A stretch of 61,716 bases of DNA. It comes from an uncultured Opitutaceae bacterium (GTDB taxonomy: Bacteria > Verrucomicrobiota > Verrucomicrobiia > Opitutales > Opitutaceae). Below, piece after piece: positions 1 to 8,157 of this stretch. A model generated the notes under the pieces. That model searched no databases. It saw only the letters and a list, made by a program, of their open reading frames with translations, and had not been told where the DNA came from. Location: assembly GCA_937958045.1 (NCBI GenBank), contig CALFXL010000025.1:1-61716 (forward strand), written 5' to 3'. The position numbers and the translations under genes were made by a program. Numbering within the stretch: the stretch's first letter is position 1; each line of letters begins with the position of its first letter.

Positions 1-77
1 TTTAGCCTCGTTCGCTTCCGCGCGAACAACGATCGCTACGGTGATCGCAGAACCCGGACCAACCGTCCGGAAAAGAA

Positions 78-117
78 CCGCCGCCCCCGGAAAAAGGAGA
101 CGGCGGTTTTCTTTTTT
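78..117 (+). terminator. Rho-independent terminator of an upstream gene
   Basis: A CCGCCG (78-83) and CGGCGG (101-106) stem is followed by a T-rich run at 107-117. The gene it ends would lie before the window. Bases 1-77 hold no supportable gene, although one frame is arginine-rich. Bases 118-251, up to the first gene, show no clear motif. Confidence 0.7.
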
Positions 118-251
118 CTGCGAAACAAGTTCGCCCGGACTGGCTCAAATCTCGCTTCGGCCACGCGACTGCTTCCGCTCAGTGAACATCTTCGCGGCCG
201 TCACTTAACGCTTGTTTGCCCTCCTAGGGCGGTTTTCCTCCCTCCCTTCAC

Positions 252-1121
252 ATGATCTATCTTCTTGGTGGTTCCGGGTACGTCGGGCAGGCTTATCAGG
301 CCCTGCTCACGCGCAAAAACATTCCATTTCGCAATCTGAGGCGGGCTGAAATCGATTACACCAATCCCGCTGTACTCGCCGCGGCGCTTAAAGCGGATCG
401 CCCCGAATTTCTGATCAATGCCGCCGGCTACACCGGCAAACCCAATGTCGACGCCTGCGAGTTGCACAAAACCGAGTGCCTGTTTGGCAACGCCGTTCTT
501 CCCGGCCTGATCGCCCAAGCTTGCGCCGAAGCCGGCGTTCCCTGGGGTCACGTTTCTTCGGGCTGCATCTACACCGGCTCTCGCCCCGACGGCAGCGGAT
601 TCACGGAAGACGACGCGCCCAACTTCAGCTTCCGCACCAATAACTGCTCGTTCTACAGCGGCACCAAGGCGCTCGGCGAAGAAGTCCTCGCCGGCAAACC
701 CGACCTCTACATCTGGCGCCTGCGCATCCCCTTCGACAACGTCGACAACCCGCGCAACTACCTCACGAAGTTGATGCGCTACGCGAAGCTTCTCGACGCC
801 GAAAACTCCATCTCGCAACTCCACGAGTTCGTCGCCGCCACTTTCGCGTGCTGGGAAAAACGCGTTCCGTTCGGCACGTACAATGTCACTAATCCGGATC
901 ACATCACGACGCGCGAAGTGGTTTCGCTCATCGAGAAAAGCGGCGTGCACCCGAAGAAATACGAGTTCTTCGCCAGCGAGGAGGAGTTTATGAAAATCGC
1001 CGCGAAAACTCCGCGCTCCAACTGCGTGATGTCGTCCGCCAAACTCGCCAGCGTCGGCATCCACATGACGCCCGTCCGCGACGCCGTCGAACAAGCCCTG
1101 CGCAATTGGCAGAAAGCCTGA
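252..1121 (+). CDS. NRS/ER-like NAD(P)-dependent epimerase/reductase (rhamnose synthesis)
   Basis: A 289-residue extended short-chain dehydrogenase with the N-terminal dinucleotide motif GGSGYVG and the active-site pair Y-S-G-T-K near residue 136. The motifs NAAGYTGKPNVDACE, EDDAPNF, NPRNYLTK and TPRSN recall the plant nucleotide-rhamnose epimerase/reductase (NRS/ER, C-terminal part of RHM) more than classical RmlD; this comparison is from memory. NRS/ER performs both 3,5-epimerisation and 4-reduction of the 4-keto-6-deoxy sugar. rmlB and rmlA follow and no rmlC is visible, which fits one enzyme doing both last steps. The start is the ATG giving the dinucleotide fold at residue 4. A plain RmlD role is the alternative. 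Confidence 0.8.
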   Translation: MIYLLGGSGYVGQAYQALLTRKNIPFRNLRRAEIDYTNPAVLAAALKADRPEFLINAAGYTGKPNVDACELHKTECLFGNAVLPGLIAQACAEAGVPWGHVSSGCIYTGSRPDGSGFTEDDAPNFSFRTNNCSFYSGTKALGEEVLAGKPDLYIWRLRIPFDNVDNPRNYLTKLMRYAKLLDAENSISQLHEFVAATFACWEKRVPFGTYNVTNPDHITTREVVSLIEKSGVHPKKYEFFASEEEFMKIAAKTPRSNCVMSSAKLASVGIHMTPVRDAVEQALRNWQKA

Positions 1122-1156
1122 AACACCTCCCGACTTTTCCGCTTCTTATCTTGCTC

Positions 1157-2224
1157 ATGAACATTCTCGTCACCGGCGGCTGCGGCTTTATCGGATCCAA
1201 CTTCATCCGCCAGCGCCTCACCGAAACCGGTTCTCCACTCACCAAACTCGTCAATCTCGACGCGCTCACCTACGCCGGCAACCCGGCCAACCTCGCCGAC
1301 CTCGCGGATGACCCACGCTATGTTTTTGCCCACGGCGACATCGGCGACACCACGCTCGTTTCAAAACTCCTCTCCGATCACGCGATCGATGCCGTGATCA
1401 ATTTCGCGGCCGAGTCGCACGTCGATCGTTCGATCGATTCGCCGGAGCCCTTCGTGCAGACCAACGTCGTCGGCACGCTCCGCCTCCTCAACGCCACGCG
1501 GCTTTATTGGGCTAAACTGCCTTCGCCGAAAAAAGAGAACTTCCGTTTCCTCCACGTTTCGACCGACGAAGTTTACGGCACGCTCGCACCCGCGGATCCG
1601 GCCTTCACGGAGGAAACGCCCTTCGCGCCCAACAGTCCTTACGCCGCGTCCAAGGCCGCCAGCGATCATCTCGTGCGCGCGTATCAGCACACCTACAAGC
1701 TGCCCACGCTCACGACCAATTGTTCGAACAACTACGGCCCGTTCCACTTCCCCGAAAAACTCATCCCGCTCGTCATCCTCAACGCGCTCGAGGGAAAACC
1801 GCTGCCGGTGTACGGCGACGGACAACAAATCCGCGATTGGCTCTATGTCGAAGATCACGCCGCCGCGATCTGGCTCGTGCTTCAAAAAGGACGCGTCGGA
1901 GAGACCTACAACATCGGCGGTCTGAACGAAAAACCGAACATCGAGATCGTGAAAACGATCTGCTCGCTGCTCGATCAGAAATCCCCGCGCGCCGACGGCA
2001 AATCCTACGCCGAACAAATCACTTTCGTCGCCGACCGTCCCGGCCACGACCGCCGCTACGCCATCAACTGCGAAAAACTCCAGCGCGAGCTCGGCTGGAA
2101 ACCGCGTGAAAGTTTCGCCACCGGCATCGCCAAAACCGTCGATTGGTATCTCACCCACCGCGACTGGGCCGCCGACATCACCGCCACGCGGTATGCGCGC
2201 GAACGGCTCGGGGCGAAGGGCTAA
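1157..2224 (+). CDS. rfbB: dTDP-glucose 4,6-dehydratase
   Basis: A 355-residue RmlB enzyme that makes dTDP-4-keto-6-deoxyglucose in the cytoplasm, the second step toward dTDP-rhamnose. Visible are the NAD motif TGGCGFIGSNF at the N-terminus, the catalytic segment STDEVYG, the YAASK active-site pair, NCSNNYGP and the RDWLYVEDH segment. The ATG at 1157 was chosen because it puts the glycine-rich motif at residue 6 as usual for the family; an in-frame ATG at 1106 would overlap the gene before. It lies 35 bases after the epimerase/reductase, in the same direction, and is probably cotranscribed. Confidence 0.95.
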   Translation: MNILVTGGCGFIGSNFIRQRLTETGSPLTKLVNLDALTYAGNPANLADLADDPRYVFAHGDIGDTTLVSKLLSDHAIDAVINFAAESHVDRSIDSPEPFVQTNVVGTLRLLNATRLYWAKLPSPKKENFRFLHVSTDEVYGTLAPADPAFTEETPFAPNSPYAASKAASDHLVRAYQHTYKLPTLTTNCSNNYGPFHFPEKLIPLVILNALEGKPLPVYGDGQQIRDWLYVEDHAAAIWLVLQKGRVGETYNIGGLNEKPNIEIVKTICSLLDQKSPRADGKSYAEQITFVADRPGHDRRYAINCEKLQRELGWKPRESFATGIAKTVDWYLTHRDWAADITATRYARERLGAKG

Positions 2225-2269
2225 TGGCGGCGCGCGTGTCGAAGCAGCAAGTTGAAATTGAAGTCATCG

Positions 2270-2673
2270 ATGGCTCCCATGGAGGAATCGTTCGAAAAAC
2301 TCGATGTATGGAAACGCGCCCATGCTTTGAGCATCGAACCCTATCGCTTGCTCGCCGAATGCCGCGATTGGGGCTTCAAAGATCAGCTCACGCGCTCCGG
2401 CTATAGCATTGCTGACAACATCGCTGAAGGCGCCGAGCCTGTGAGCAAGGCAGAGCTCAAACAGTTCCTCGGCTACGCGAAAGGCTCCGCGGGCGAAACT
2501 CGCTCCCAAGTCCTCCGCGCCATCCTCTCAATTACATCATTCCCGAAACCGGCCCGCACCTTGTCCAAGAGCTCCGCGAGATCTCACGTATGATTCATGG
2601 CCTCATCAAATCCCTCGACGCTGACACCGCACCCCATGTCTTCTCTTCCACTTCAACTCCCCACTTCAACTGA
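2270..2673 (+). pseudogene. four-helix-bundle (S23/IVP-like) protein, frameshifted
   Basis: The N-terminal part (MEESFEKLDVWKRAHAL..., DNIAEGAE, GYAKGSAGETRSQ) is the 23S-rRNA-intervening-sequence/four-helix-bundle family, about 120 residues long. The reading frame leaves the family near base 2520 and stops at 2593. The missing last helix (LNYIIPE, ELREISRMIHGLIKSL) continues in another frame to a stop at 2671-2673. One extra C in the GCGCCAT at about 2517-2523 would restore a protein of about 134 residues. It sits inside the rml operon between rmlB and rmlA. Family members are small, function unclear, possibly nucleic-acid linked. It is either a real mutation or a sequencing error. Confidence 0.8.
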
Positions 2674-3562
2674 CGATGCCTCCGCGCGGCGGCGCAAAGG
2701 CATCGTCCTCGCCGGCGGGTCGGGCACCCGCCTCTATCCTCTCACGATCGCGGTGAGCAAGCAGCTCATGCCGGTCTACGACAAGCCGATGATCTATTAT
2801 CCGCTGTCGATTCTGATGCTGTCCGGCATCCGCGAGATCCTCATCATTTCGACACCGCACGATCTCCCGCTTTTCCGCCGTCTGCTCGGAGACGGTTCGC
2901 AGTTCGGCGTGTCTTTTAGCTACGCAGAACAACCGAGTCCCGACGGTCTCGCGCAGGCATTCCTCATCGCAAATCAAGTCGGCTTCCTCGACGACCAAAC
3001 GCCTTCCGCGCTCGTCCTCGGCGATAATCTTTTCTACGGCCACGATCTCGTCGCGTCTCTTTCCGCGGCATCGGCGCGCACCGATGCCGCCACGATTTTC
3101 GGTTATCACGTGGCCGACGCCACGGCGTACGGCGTGGTCGAGTTCGCCGCCGATGGACGCGTGCTTTCGCTCGAAGAAAAACCCGCGCATCCAAAATCCA
3201 ACTACGCGGTTCCTGGGCTTTATTTCTACGATCGCGATGTCGTCGCGCTCGCGAAATCCCTCAAACCCTCCAAGCGCGGCGAACTCGAAATCACGGATCT
3301 CAACCGACTCTATCTCGAAGCCAGCAAACTCCACGTCGAACTCCTCGGACGCGGTACCGCGTGGCTCGACACCGGCACGCACGATTCGCTTCTCGCCGCC
3401 GGTCAATTCGTCGAAGTCATCGAAAATCGCCAGGGCCTCAAAATCGCCTGCCTTGAAGAAATCGCCTTCCGCCAACACTGGATCGATCGCGCCCAGCTCG
3501 ACGCGCAGATCGCCCGCCTCGGCAAATCCAACTACGGCGCCTATCTCAAGAAACTCGTGTGA
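2636..3562 (+). CDS. rfbA: glucose-1-phosphate thymidylyltransferase
   Basis: A 308-residue RmlA nucleotidyltransferase that couples dTTP and glucose-1-phosphate to dTDP-glucose, the first step of the dTDP-sugar pathway. It shows the signature GGSGTRLYPLT, the KPMIYYPLS segment, EQPSPDGLAQAF, LGDNLFYG and EEKP. Two in-frame starts exist (2597 and 2636). 2636 is preferred because it leaves a shorter extension of about 20 residues before the catalytic core and overlaps the damaged upstream gene less. Usual family length is about 290. It is the last gene of the rml group. Confidence 0.94.
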   Translation: MSSLPLQLPTSTDDASARRRKGIVLAGGSGTRLYPLTIAVSKQLMPVYDKPMIYYPLSILMLSGIREILIISTPHDLPLFRRLLGDGSQFGVSFSYAEQPSPDGLAQAFLIANQVGFLDDQTPSALVLGDNLFYGHDLVASLSAASARTDAATIFGYHVADATAYGVVEFAADGRVLSLEEKPAHPKSNYAVPGLYFYDRDVVALAKSLKPSKRGELEITDLNRLYLEASKLHVELLGRGTAWLDTGTHDSLLAAGQFVEVIENRQGLKIACLEEIAFRQHWIDRAQLDAQIARLGKSNYGAYLKKLV

Positions 3563-3620
3563 TCACACGAGGGCGGCAGCGCCGGCGGCCCGCCGGCAAA
3601 TCCGCATCCTCCGTTTAACA

Positions 3621-3639
3621 CCGGCGCTCTGAGCGCCGG
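3621..3639. repeat. GC-rich intergenic palindrome
   Basis: CCGGCGCT (3621-3628) and AGCGCCGG (3632-3639) are perfectly complementary around a 3-base loop, in the gap after rmlA. No T-run follows, so it is more REP-like than a standard terminator. A similar palindrome lies at 24918-24940. Confidence 0.5.
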
Positions 3640-3666
3640 CACGATGCGCCGCACCGTCCGCCATAA

Positions 3667-3696
3667 ATTCGCGTCGATTCGCGTCCATTCGCGGTC
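3667..3696. repeat. three tandem 10-base units ATTCGCGTCN
   Basis: Units at 3667-3676, 3677-3686 and 3687-3696 read ATTCGCGTCG, ATTCGCGTCC and ATTCGCGGTC, directly before a glycosyltransferase gene. It looks like a short intergenic repeat element rather than coding sequence. Confidence 0.55.
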
Positions 3697-3711
3697 CAAA
3701 ACTCTGCGCTC

Positions 3712-4668
3712 GTGCGCGTCTCGTTCATCATTCCGCTCTACAATTGTCTGCCGCTCACGCAGGCGATGCTGAAGTCATTGCAGGCAACGCTGCCCGACGG
3801 TCTCGATCACGAGATCCTTTTTGTCGATGATGGCAGCACGGATGGCACGCGCGAGTGGCTCGAGACGATCCGCTCCGCTCGTATTCGCGTCGTTCTCAAC
3901 GAACGCAATCTTGGCTACGCCGCCGCCAACAATCGCGCCGTCGCGCAGGCCTCGGGCGATCTGCTCGTGCTGCTCAATAACGATCTCGTGCTCACCCCTC
4001 GCTGGCTCGGGCCGATGCTCGACATTCACACATCGCTCGGCACACGCGCCGGTGTGATCGGCAATGTTCAGCGTGCGGTCGCCAGCGGCGAAATCGATCA
4101 CACGGGCATCGTCATCGGTCGCACGGGAAAACCGGAACACGACCGCACGCCACCATCGCGCTTTGCTCGCATCAAAAAAGTTTCCGCCGTCACGGGGGCG
4201 TGCCTGTTGATTTCGCGCTCACTCTGGCAACAGCTCGGCGGCTTTGACGAAGCGTTCGTCAACGGCGGCGAAGACATCGATCTCTGCTTCAAAGCGCGCG
4301 CCGCCGGACGCGAGATCGCCGTCGCTCTTCGCAGCGTGGTTTTTCATCACGTGAGTTCTTCGCCCGGACGTCGGCTCCGCGACGAACATAACTCGCGCCT
4401 TCTCACGCACCGCTGGCGTCGCCAGCTCAGTGAGCTCGGCGCGCGTGCTCGTTGTCGCGATTATCTCGTCCGCGAGGCGACGGCCGGGAGCGCTTTCTTC
4501 GCGCCGTGGGAAAGTCTCCAGATCGCGTTTCATGCCGCTGACTTGACTCGACGTCCGCCCACACCCGCGCTGCGTCTCATCGCTGATGCACTCGATGTTG
4601 AAGAAGCGCGCTGGGAACAACTCCTCGGAAAAGAATCACCCGCGCAGCACCGCGCGAATCCTCAATGA
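3712..4668 (+). CDS. family 2 glycosyltransferase
   Basis: A 318-residue GT-A fold enzyme expected to transfer a sugar from a nucleotide donor onto a growing surface polysaccharide at the inner face of the membrane. Seen are VSFIIPLYNC at the N-terminus, VDDGSTDGT around residue 40, the metal-site segment LLNNDLVL near 90, VTGACLLISR near 161 and GGFDEAFVNGGEDIDLC, all typical of rhamnosyl-type GT2 enzymes. The start is a GTG. Given the rml genes just upstream, a rhamnosyltransferase role is plausible but inferred. Confidence 0.88.
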   Translation: MRVSFIIPLYNCLPLTQAMLKSLQATLPDGLDHEILFVDDGSTDGTREWLETIRSARIRVVLNERNLGYAAANNRAVAQASGDLLVLLNNDLVLTPRWLGPMLDIHTSLGTRAGVIGNVQRAVASGEIDHTGIVIGRTGKPEHDRTPPSRFARIKKVSAVTGACLLISRSLWQQLGGFDEAFVNGGEDIDLCFKARAAGREIAVALRSVVFHHVSSSPGRRLRDEHNSRLLTHRWRRQLSELGARARCRDYLVREATAGSAFFAPWESLQIAFHAADLTRRPPTPALRLIADALDVEEARWEQLLGKESPAQHRANPQ

Positions 4669-4775
4669 TCCGCTCAAAAATGAACCGTCTTCGCGAACCG
4701 TTGCGTCATCTGCATGACAAAGCCTTTGCCATGCACGGCTTGTTCGCTAGCACACAGCTTCTTTTTTGACGCGCG

Positions 4776-6434
4776 ATGGCTGCCTCACCCAGTGCCTCCT
4801 CCGACGGCGTGTTTGTCCGTCACTCGACCCGTCATGTGGGTTTCGTCTTCGACGAGTTCGATCTGGAGTCCGCGTGGATTCGTGAGAAGGCGGAACTCCA
4901 TTTTCCGCCTCTGGCCGAGTTGAAAGAGCTCACGATCCGCGGCCATCTTCGTCGTCATCCCGATGCAGCGGGATCACGGGACAAGCTGCCGTCTTTAGAC
5001 GTCTTTCTCGGAAACGCCAAAGTGGGCGCGATCACACCCGCGCAGGAAGGCCCGTGGACCTTCACCTGCAAGGTCCCCTTCGATCTCGCTGAGCGCGGCT
5101 TCGTTCTTCGCCTCGCGCTCAAAGGCGTCGCCGTCACCAACACGCTCGCTTGGGCCGGTCGTGTATTCGAAAACTGGAGACTGGCCGCGCGACTTCAGCG
5201 CTTCCGCCCGCAACACCGCAATCGTCAGCTTCGCATCGGCTCGGTGTCCGCCGATGGCGAGACTGTTTACGATTTTTCCAACCGACACAGCCCCTACTCG
5301 CCGGTCTTCGCGCGCAAACATGCACGGCTCGGCTTAAACATCGTCGGTTTTCTTTCCGCCGAGCTCGGTGTGGGCGAATCGGCGCGTTGCATGATTCGCG
5401 CGGCCGATGCGGCGTTCATTCCTGCCGCGCCTATCGCGCTGAAACTCCCGTGCAAAGCACGTCAGGGCGACAACAGCTTCACGCCATTTCTTCAGGAGCG
5501 AAATCCGCACGCCGTGAATGTGTTTCACCTCGATGCGCCCGCCGTGGCCGATATCGATCATCATCACGGCCGCGAGTTTCGCGCGGGAAAATACAATGTC
5601 GGTTACTGGGCGTGGGAGCTGCCGGAGTTTCCCGATGCGTGGGTGCCGTACTTCGATTACATGGACGAGATCTGGTGTCCGTCGGAGTTCGTGCGCGCGG
5701 CCATCGCCGACAAATCGCCGCTGCCGGTCATCACGATGCCGCACGCGATTTCGTTTCAACGTCCGGTTGAATCCAAAAAACAACTACGCGAACGCTTCGG
5801 CCTGCCCGCGGATCAGTTTCTTTTTCTCTTCCTCTACGATCTTCACAGCTACTCGGAGCGCAAAAACCCGCGGGGGGCGCTCAATGCATTCAAGTTGTCC
5901 GGTCTCGCGGGATCGGGCGCCGGCATCGTCATCAAGGTGCATGGCATCAACGGCAACGAAACCGAACTCGAAGCGCTGCGCGCGGAGATCGCCCAAATCC
6001 CCGGCGCCATCCTGATCGATCGTTCGCTCTCGCGCTCCGATCTCTACGCATTGGAGGCGGCGTGCGATTGTTTTGTTTCGCTGCATCGCAGCGAAGGCTT
6101 CGGTCTCGCGGTGGCCGAGTGCATGTATCTCGGCAAGCCCGTGATCGCCACCGACTGGTCGGCGACCACCGAATTTCTCAATGAAACGAACGGCTGTCCC
6201 GTGCGCGCGACGCTCGTGACCCTTCAAAAAACCCACGGCCCGTACGCCAAGGGACAAACCTGGGCCGATCCCGAGGTGGAGCACGCTGCGGATTGGATGA
6301 AAAAGCTGCACGCCAATCCTGAACTCGCCGCGCGTCTCGGCGCCGCCGCGCAGAAAACGATCGAGCAACAATTCTCGCCTCAAGTCATCGGCGCTCGCTA
6401 TCGCCGCCGCTTGGAAGCGATCGCGAGCTGGTGA
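4776..6434 (+). CDS. family 4 (GT-B) glycosyltransferase
   Basis: A 552-residue protein. The first 180 residues are of unknown fold. The rest is GT-B: NIVGFLSAELGVGESARC near 190, then a C-terminal nucleotide-binding half with LSRSDLYALEAACDCFVSLHRSEGFGLAVAEC, including the E-x7-E type motif, and GKPVIATDWSATTEFL. Such enzymes are retaining transferases in exopolysaccharide or O-chain assembly. It lies 107 bases after the GT2 gene in the same direction and converges with the next gene at 6508. The exact sugar cannot be told. Confidence 0.85.
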   Translation: MAASPSASSDGVFVRHSTRHVGFVFDEFDLESAWIREKAELHFPPLAELKELTIRGHLRRHPDAAGSRDKLPSLDVFLGNAKVGAITPAQEGPWTFTCKVPFDLAERGFVLRLALKGVAVTNTLAWAGRVFENWRLAARLQRFRPQHRNRQLRIGSVSADGETVYDFSNRHSPYSPVFARKHARLGLNIVGFLSAELGVGESARCMIRAADAAFIPAAPIALKLPCKARQGDNSFTPFLQERNPHAVNVFHLDAPAVADIDHHHGREFRAGKYNVGYWAWELPEFPDAWVPYFDYMDEIWCPSEFVRAAIADKSPLPVITMPHAISFQRPVESKKQLRERFGLPADQFLFLFLYDLHSYSERKNPRGALNAFKLSGLAGSGAGIVIKVHGINGNETELEALRAEIAQIPGAILIDRSLSRSDLYALEAACDCFVSLHRSEGFGLAVAECMYLGKPVIATDWSATTEFLNETNGCPVRATLVTLQKTHGPYAKGQTWADPEVEHAADWMKKLHANPELAARLGAAAQKTIEQQFSPQVIGARYRRRLEAIASW

Positions 6435-6466
6435 TCGAGGGCGGTCAGCAGTCTTCGCGCAACCCA

Positions 6467-6480
6467 CTGGGAGCGCCCAG
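6467..6480. repeat. short hairpin between convergent genes
   Basis: CTGGG (6467-6471) and CCCAG (6476-6480) pair around AGCG in the 73-base gap between two convergent genes. No T-run, so terminator activity is uncertain. Confidence 0.3.
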
Positions 6481-6507
6481 CCACAGGGGGGATCAGATGG
6501 GAACGTT

Positions 6508-8115
6508 CTAGTCCGCTTTCGCCCGCAGATCGAATTCGAGATTGCGCAGGCTGAAGGCCACCGGACGTTGATCGTGCGGTCCCGGCGGTTGCCCCGGCAC
6601 ATCCGTTTCGAAACGCCAGACAGTTTCGCCCGGATCGATGCACAATCCACGCAACGACACGCGCGTCACCGAATCGCTCACGCGCCCCGTCCAAAGCGGT
6701 TCGTCTTTTCCCGCAACGAACACGCGAATGTTGCGCTCGATCTTGCTGCGCAGCCCGAAACTCACCTCCGCGATCACAGCCTGCTCATGCGGATTGAGGA
6801 TCGTGATCGCCGCATCGCCTGAGCTCCACCGCCAATACTCGCCGCGCGAACGTTCCGCAGCGTACCAATTTTCATCGAAGACCACCGTCCACTCGCGCGC
6901 TTCCGAGGCGACCAACGCTTCCTGCCCCGTGACCCGATAGCTCTGCATTCCCGGTAGTTTAAACGCTCCAAACGCGGAAAAGACAGTGATGTTTCCCAGT
7001 AACAAAACAAGCCACCACCGGCGTCCACGCGGCAGCAGCACATTAAACGCAAGCGACATCGGCAACAGCGCACGTCCTGACGCGCCTGGCGATCCTTCCC
7101 AAACCGCGTATCCCAAAATCGCCATCAACATCACATACATGATCCCTATCCGCCACCACGCCTCCTTCCACCGAGGAGCACACACGAGATACGATGCCTG
7201 CACCGTAAGCGCGATCATCGTGACCAGGCTCGAAAAAACCGCCTCGGTAAGACCGTTGGTGGATACGGCGGTCCATGTATCGGCCCATTTTTGCCCGAAA
7301 CCGGTGAACGGCGCATTGAGATTTCCTGTGCCTCCCATCTCATGCGCGCCAAAGACCCAATACAGATACGAGAGCCATAAAACGAGCGGCACGGCAACGA
7401 GCGCCGCGCGCATCAACATCCAAAACCATTCCGAAACAGGCTTTTTTTCCGGTTCAACCAGTGCCGGCGCCGCAAGAATATTGGTCTCGCGCATCAATCC
7501 AGAAAGACCGAGCACGATCGTCGCCGACCATGATCGACCACGTTCCAGCAGGGCGACGCCGATCGCAATCAGGAGCAAACTGGGACCATCGAGCAGCGAT
7601 CCTCGCACGCTAAAACACATACCGAACGAGAAAAGAGTTCCCGCCCAACGCACATAATTCTCCCAGTTAGTCGGAGGGAACCAACGCAGCAAAAGCGCCG
7701 CCAAAGCCAACCAACACACCACGTTCTGCAGCGCGTAAACTTGCAGCACTCGGGCCGGTTCCCCACCGCCCAAAGCCCACGCTGTCCATGACAGTAAAAT
7801 ACGTCGGGCTCGGTAAGGCAAATTATCCACCGCCGTATTCAAATCCTCACTACGCAGCTCCGGCCGAATGGCTATCTGCGCATAAAACTGTCCGTCATAC
7901 CCGTATGAATCGGCATCCATGTAAGGCTCCAGAACCTTGAGTTCTGGCAGCGCCCGCTCCTGCATTTTATCTCCGAAAATGATAAGCGCTGAAAATCCTT
8001 TTCCCGGTAGGTAAAAGCCGGCAACCAACCAGAGAAACAGCGCTATTGTCGCAGCGTACGCCACCTTGGGCAATGTTGTCTGAACTGTCTGGAGTCGTGT
8101 TTTGAGGCTAGCCAC
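6508..8115 (-). CDS. polytopic membrane protein, GT-C-like
   Basis: A 535-residue inner-membrane protein with many hydrophobic segments and a soluble C-terminal domain of about 130 residues. The first loop holds an acidic segment (YMDADSYGYDGQFYAQIA) and then YRARRILLSW, as in GT-C-like proteins linked to cell-surface glycopolymers. Exact function is not recognisable. The start is a GTG at 8115, divergent from the GT-C gene at 8158, so the 42 bases between must hold both start regions. Base composition looks less GC-rich than the flanking genes. Confidence 0.7.
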   Translation of the reverse strand: MASLKTRLQTVQTTLPKVAYAATIALFLWLVAGFYLPGKGFSALIIFGDKMQERALPELKVLEPYMDADSYGYDGQFYAQIAIRPELRSEDLNTAVDNLPYRARRILLSWTAWALGGGEPARVLQVYALQNVVCWLALAALLLRWFPPTNWENYVRWAGTLFSFGMCFSVRGSLLDGPSLLLIAIGVALLERGRSWSATIVLGLSGLMRETNILAAPALVEPEKKPVSEWFWMLMRAALVAVPLVLWLSYLYWVFGAHEMGGTGNLNAPFTGFGQKWADTWTAVSTNGLTEAVFSSLVTMIALTVQASYLVCAPRWKEAWWRIGIMYVMLMAILGYAVWEGSPGASGRALLPMSLAFNVLLPRGRRWWLVLLLGNITVFSAFGAFKLPGMQSYRVTGQEALVASEAREWTVVFDENWYAAERSRGEYWRWSSGDAAITILNPHEQAVIAEVSFGLRSKIERNIRVFVAGKDEPLWTGRVSDSVTRVSLRGLCIDPGETVWRFETDVPGQPPGPHDQRPVAFSLRNLEFDLRAKAD

Positions 8116-8157
8116 GGAAATGCGTCAGCGCACAGTCATCTCTTTTCCAAATCAAGA

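Noticed and set aside
1..77. Arginine-rich reading frame at the start of the window
   Set aside because: Too short to judge; it runs through the terminator at 78-117 and no upstream context is given.
4714..4923. Short plus-strand open frame overlapping the start of the family 4 glycosyltransferase
   Set aside because: It is in a different frame from the clear glycosyltransferase and has no recognisable motif.
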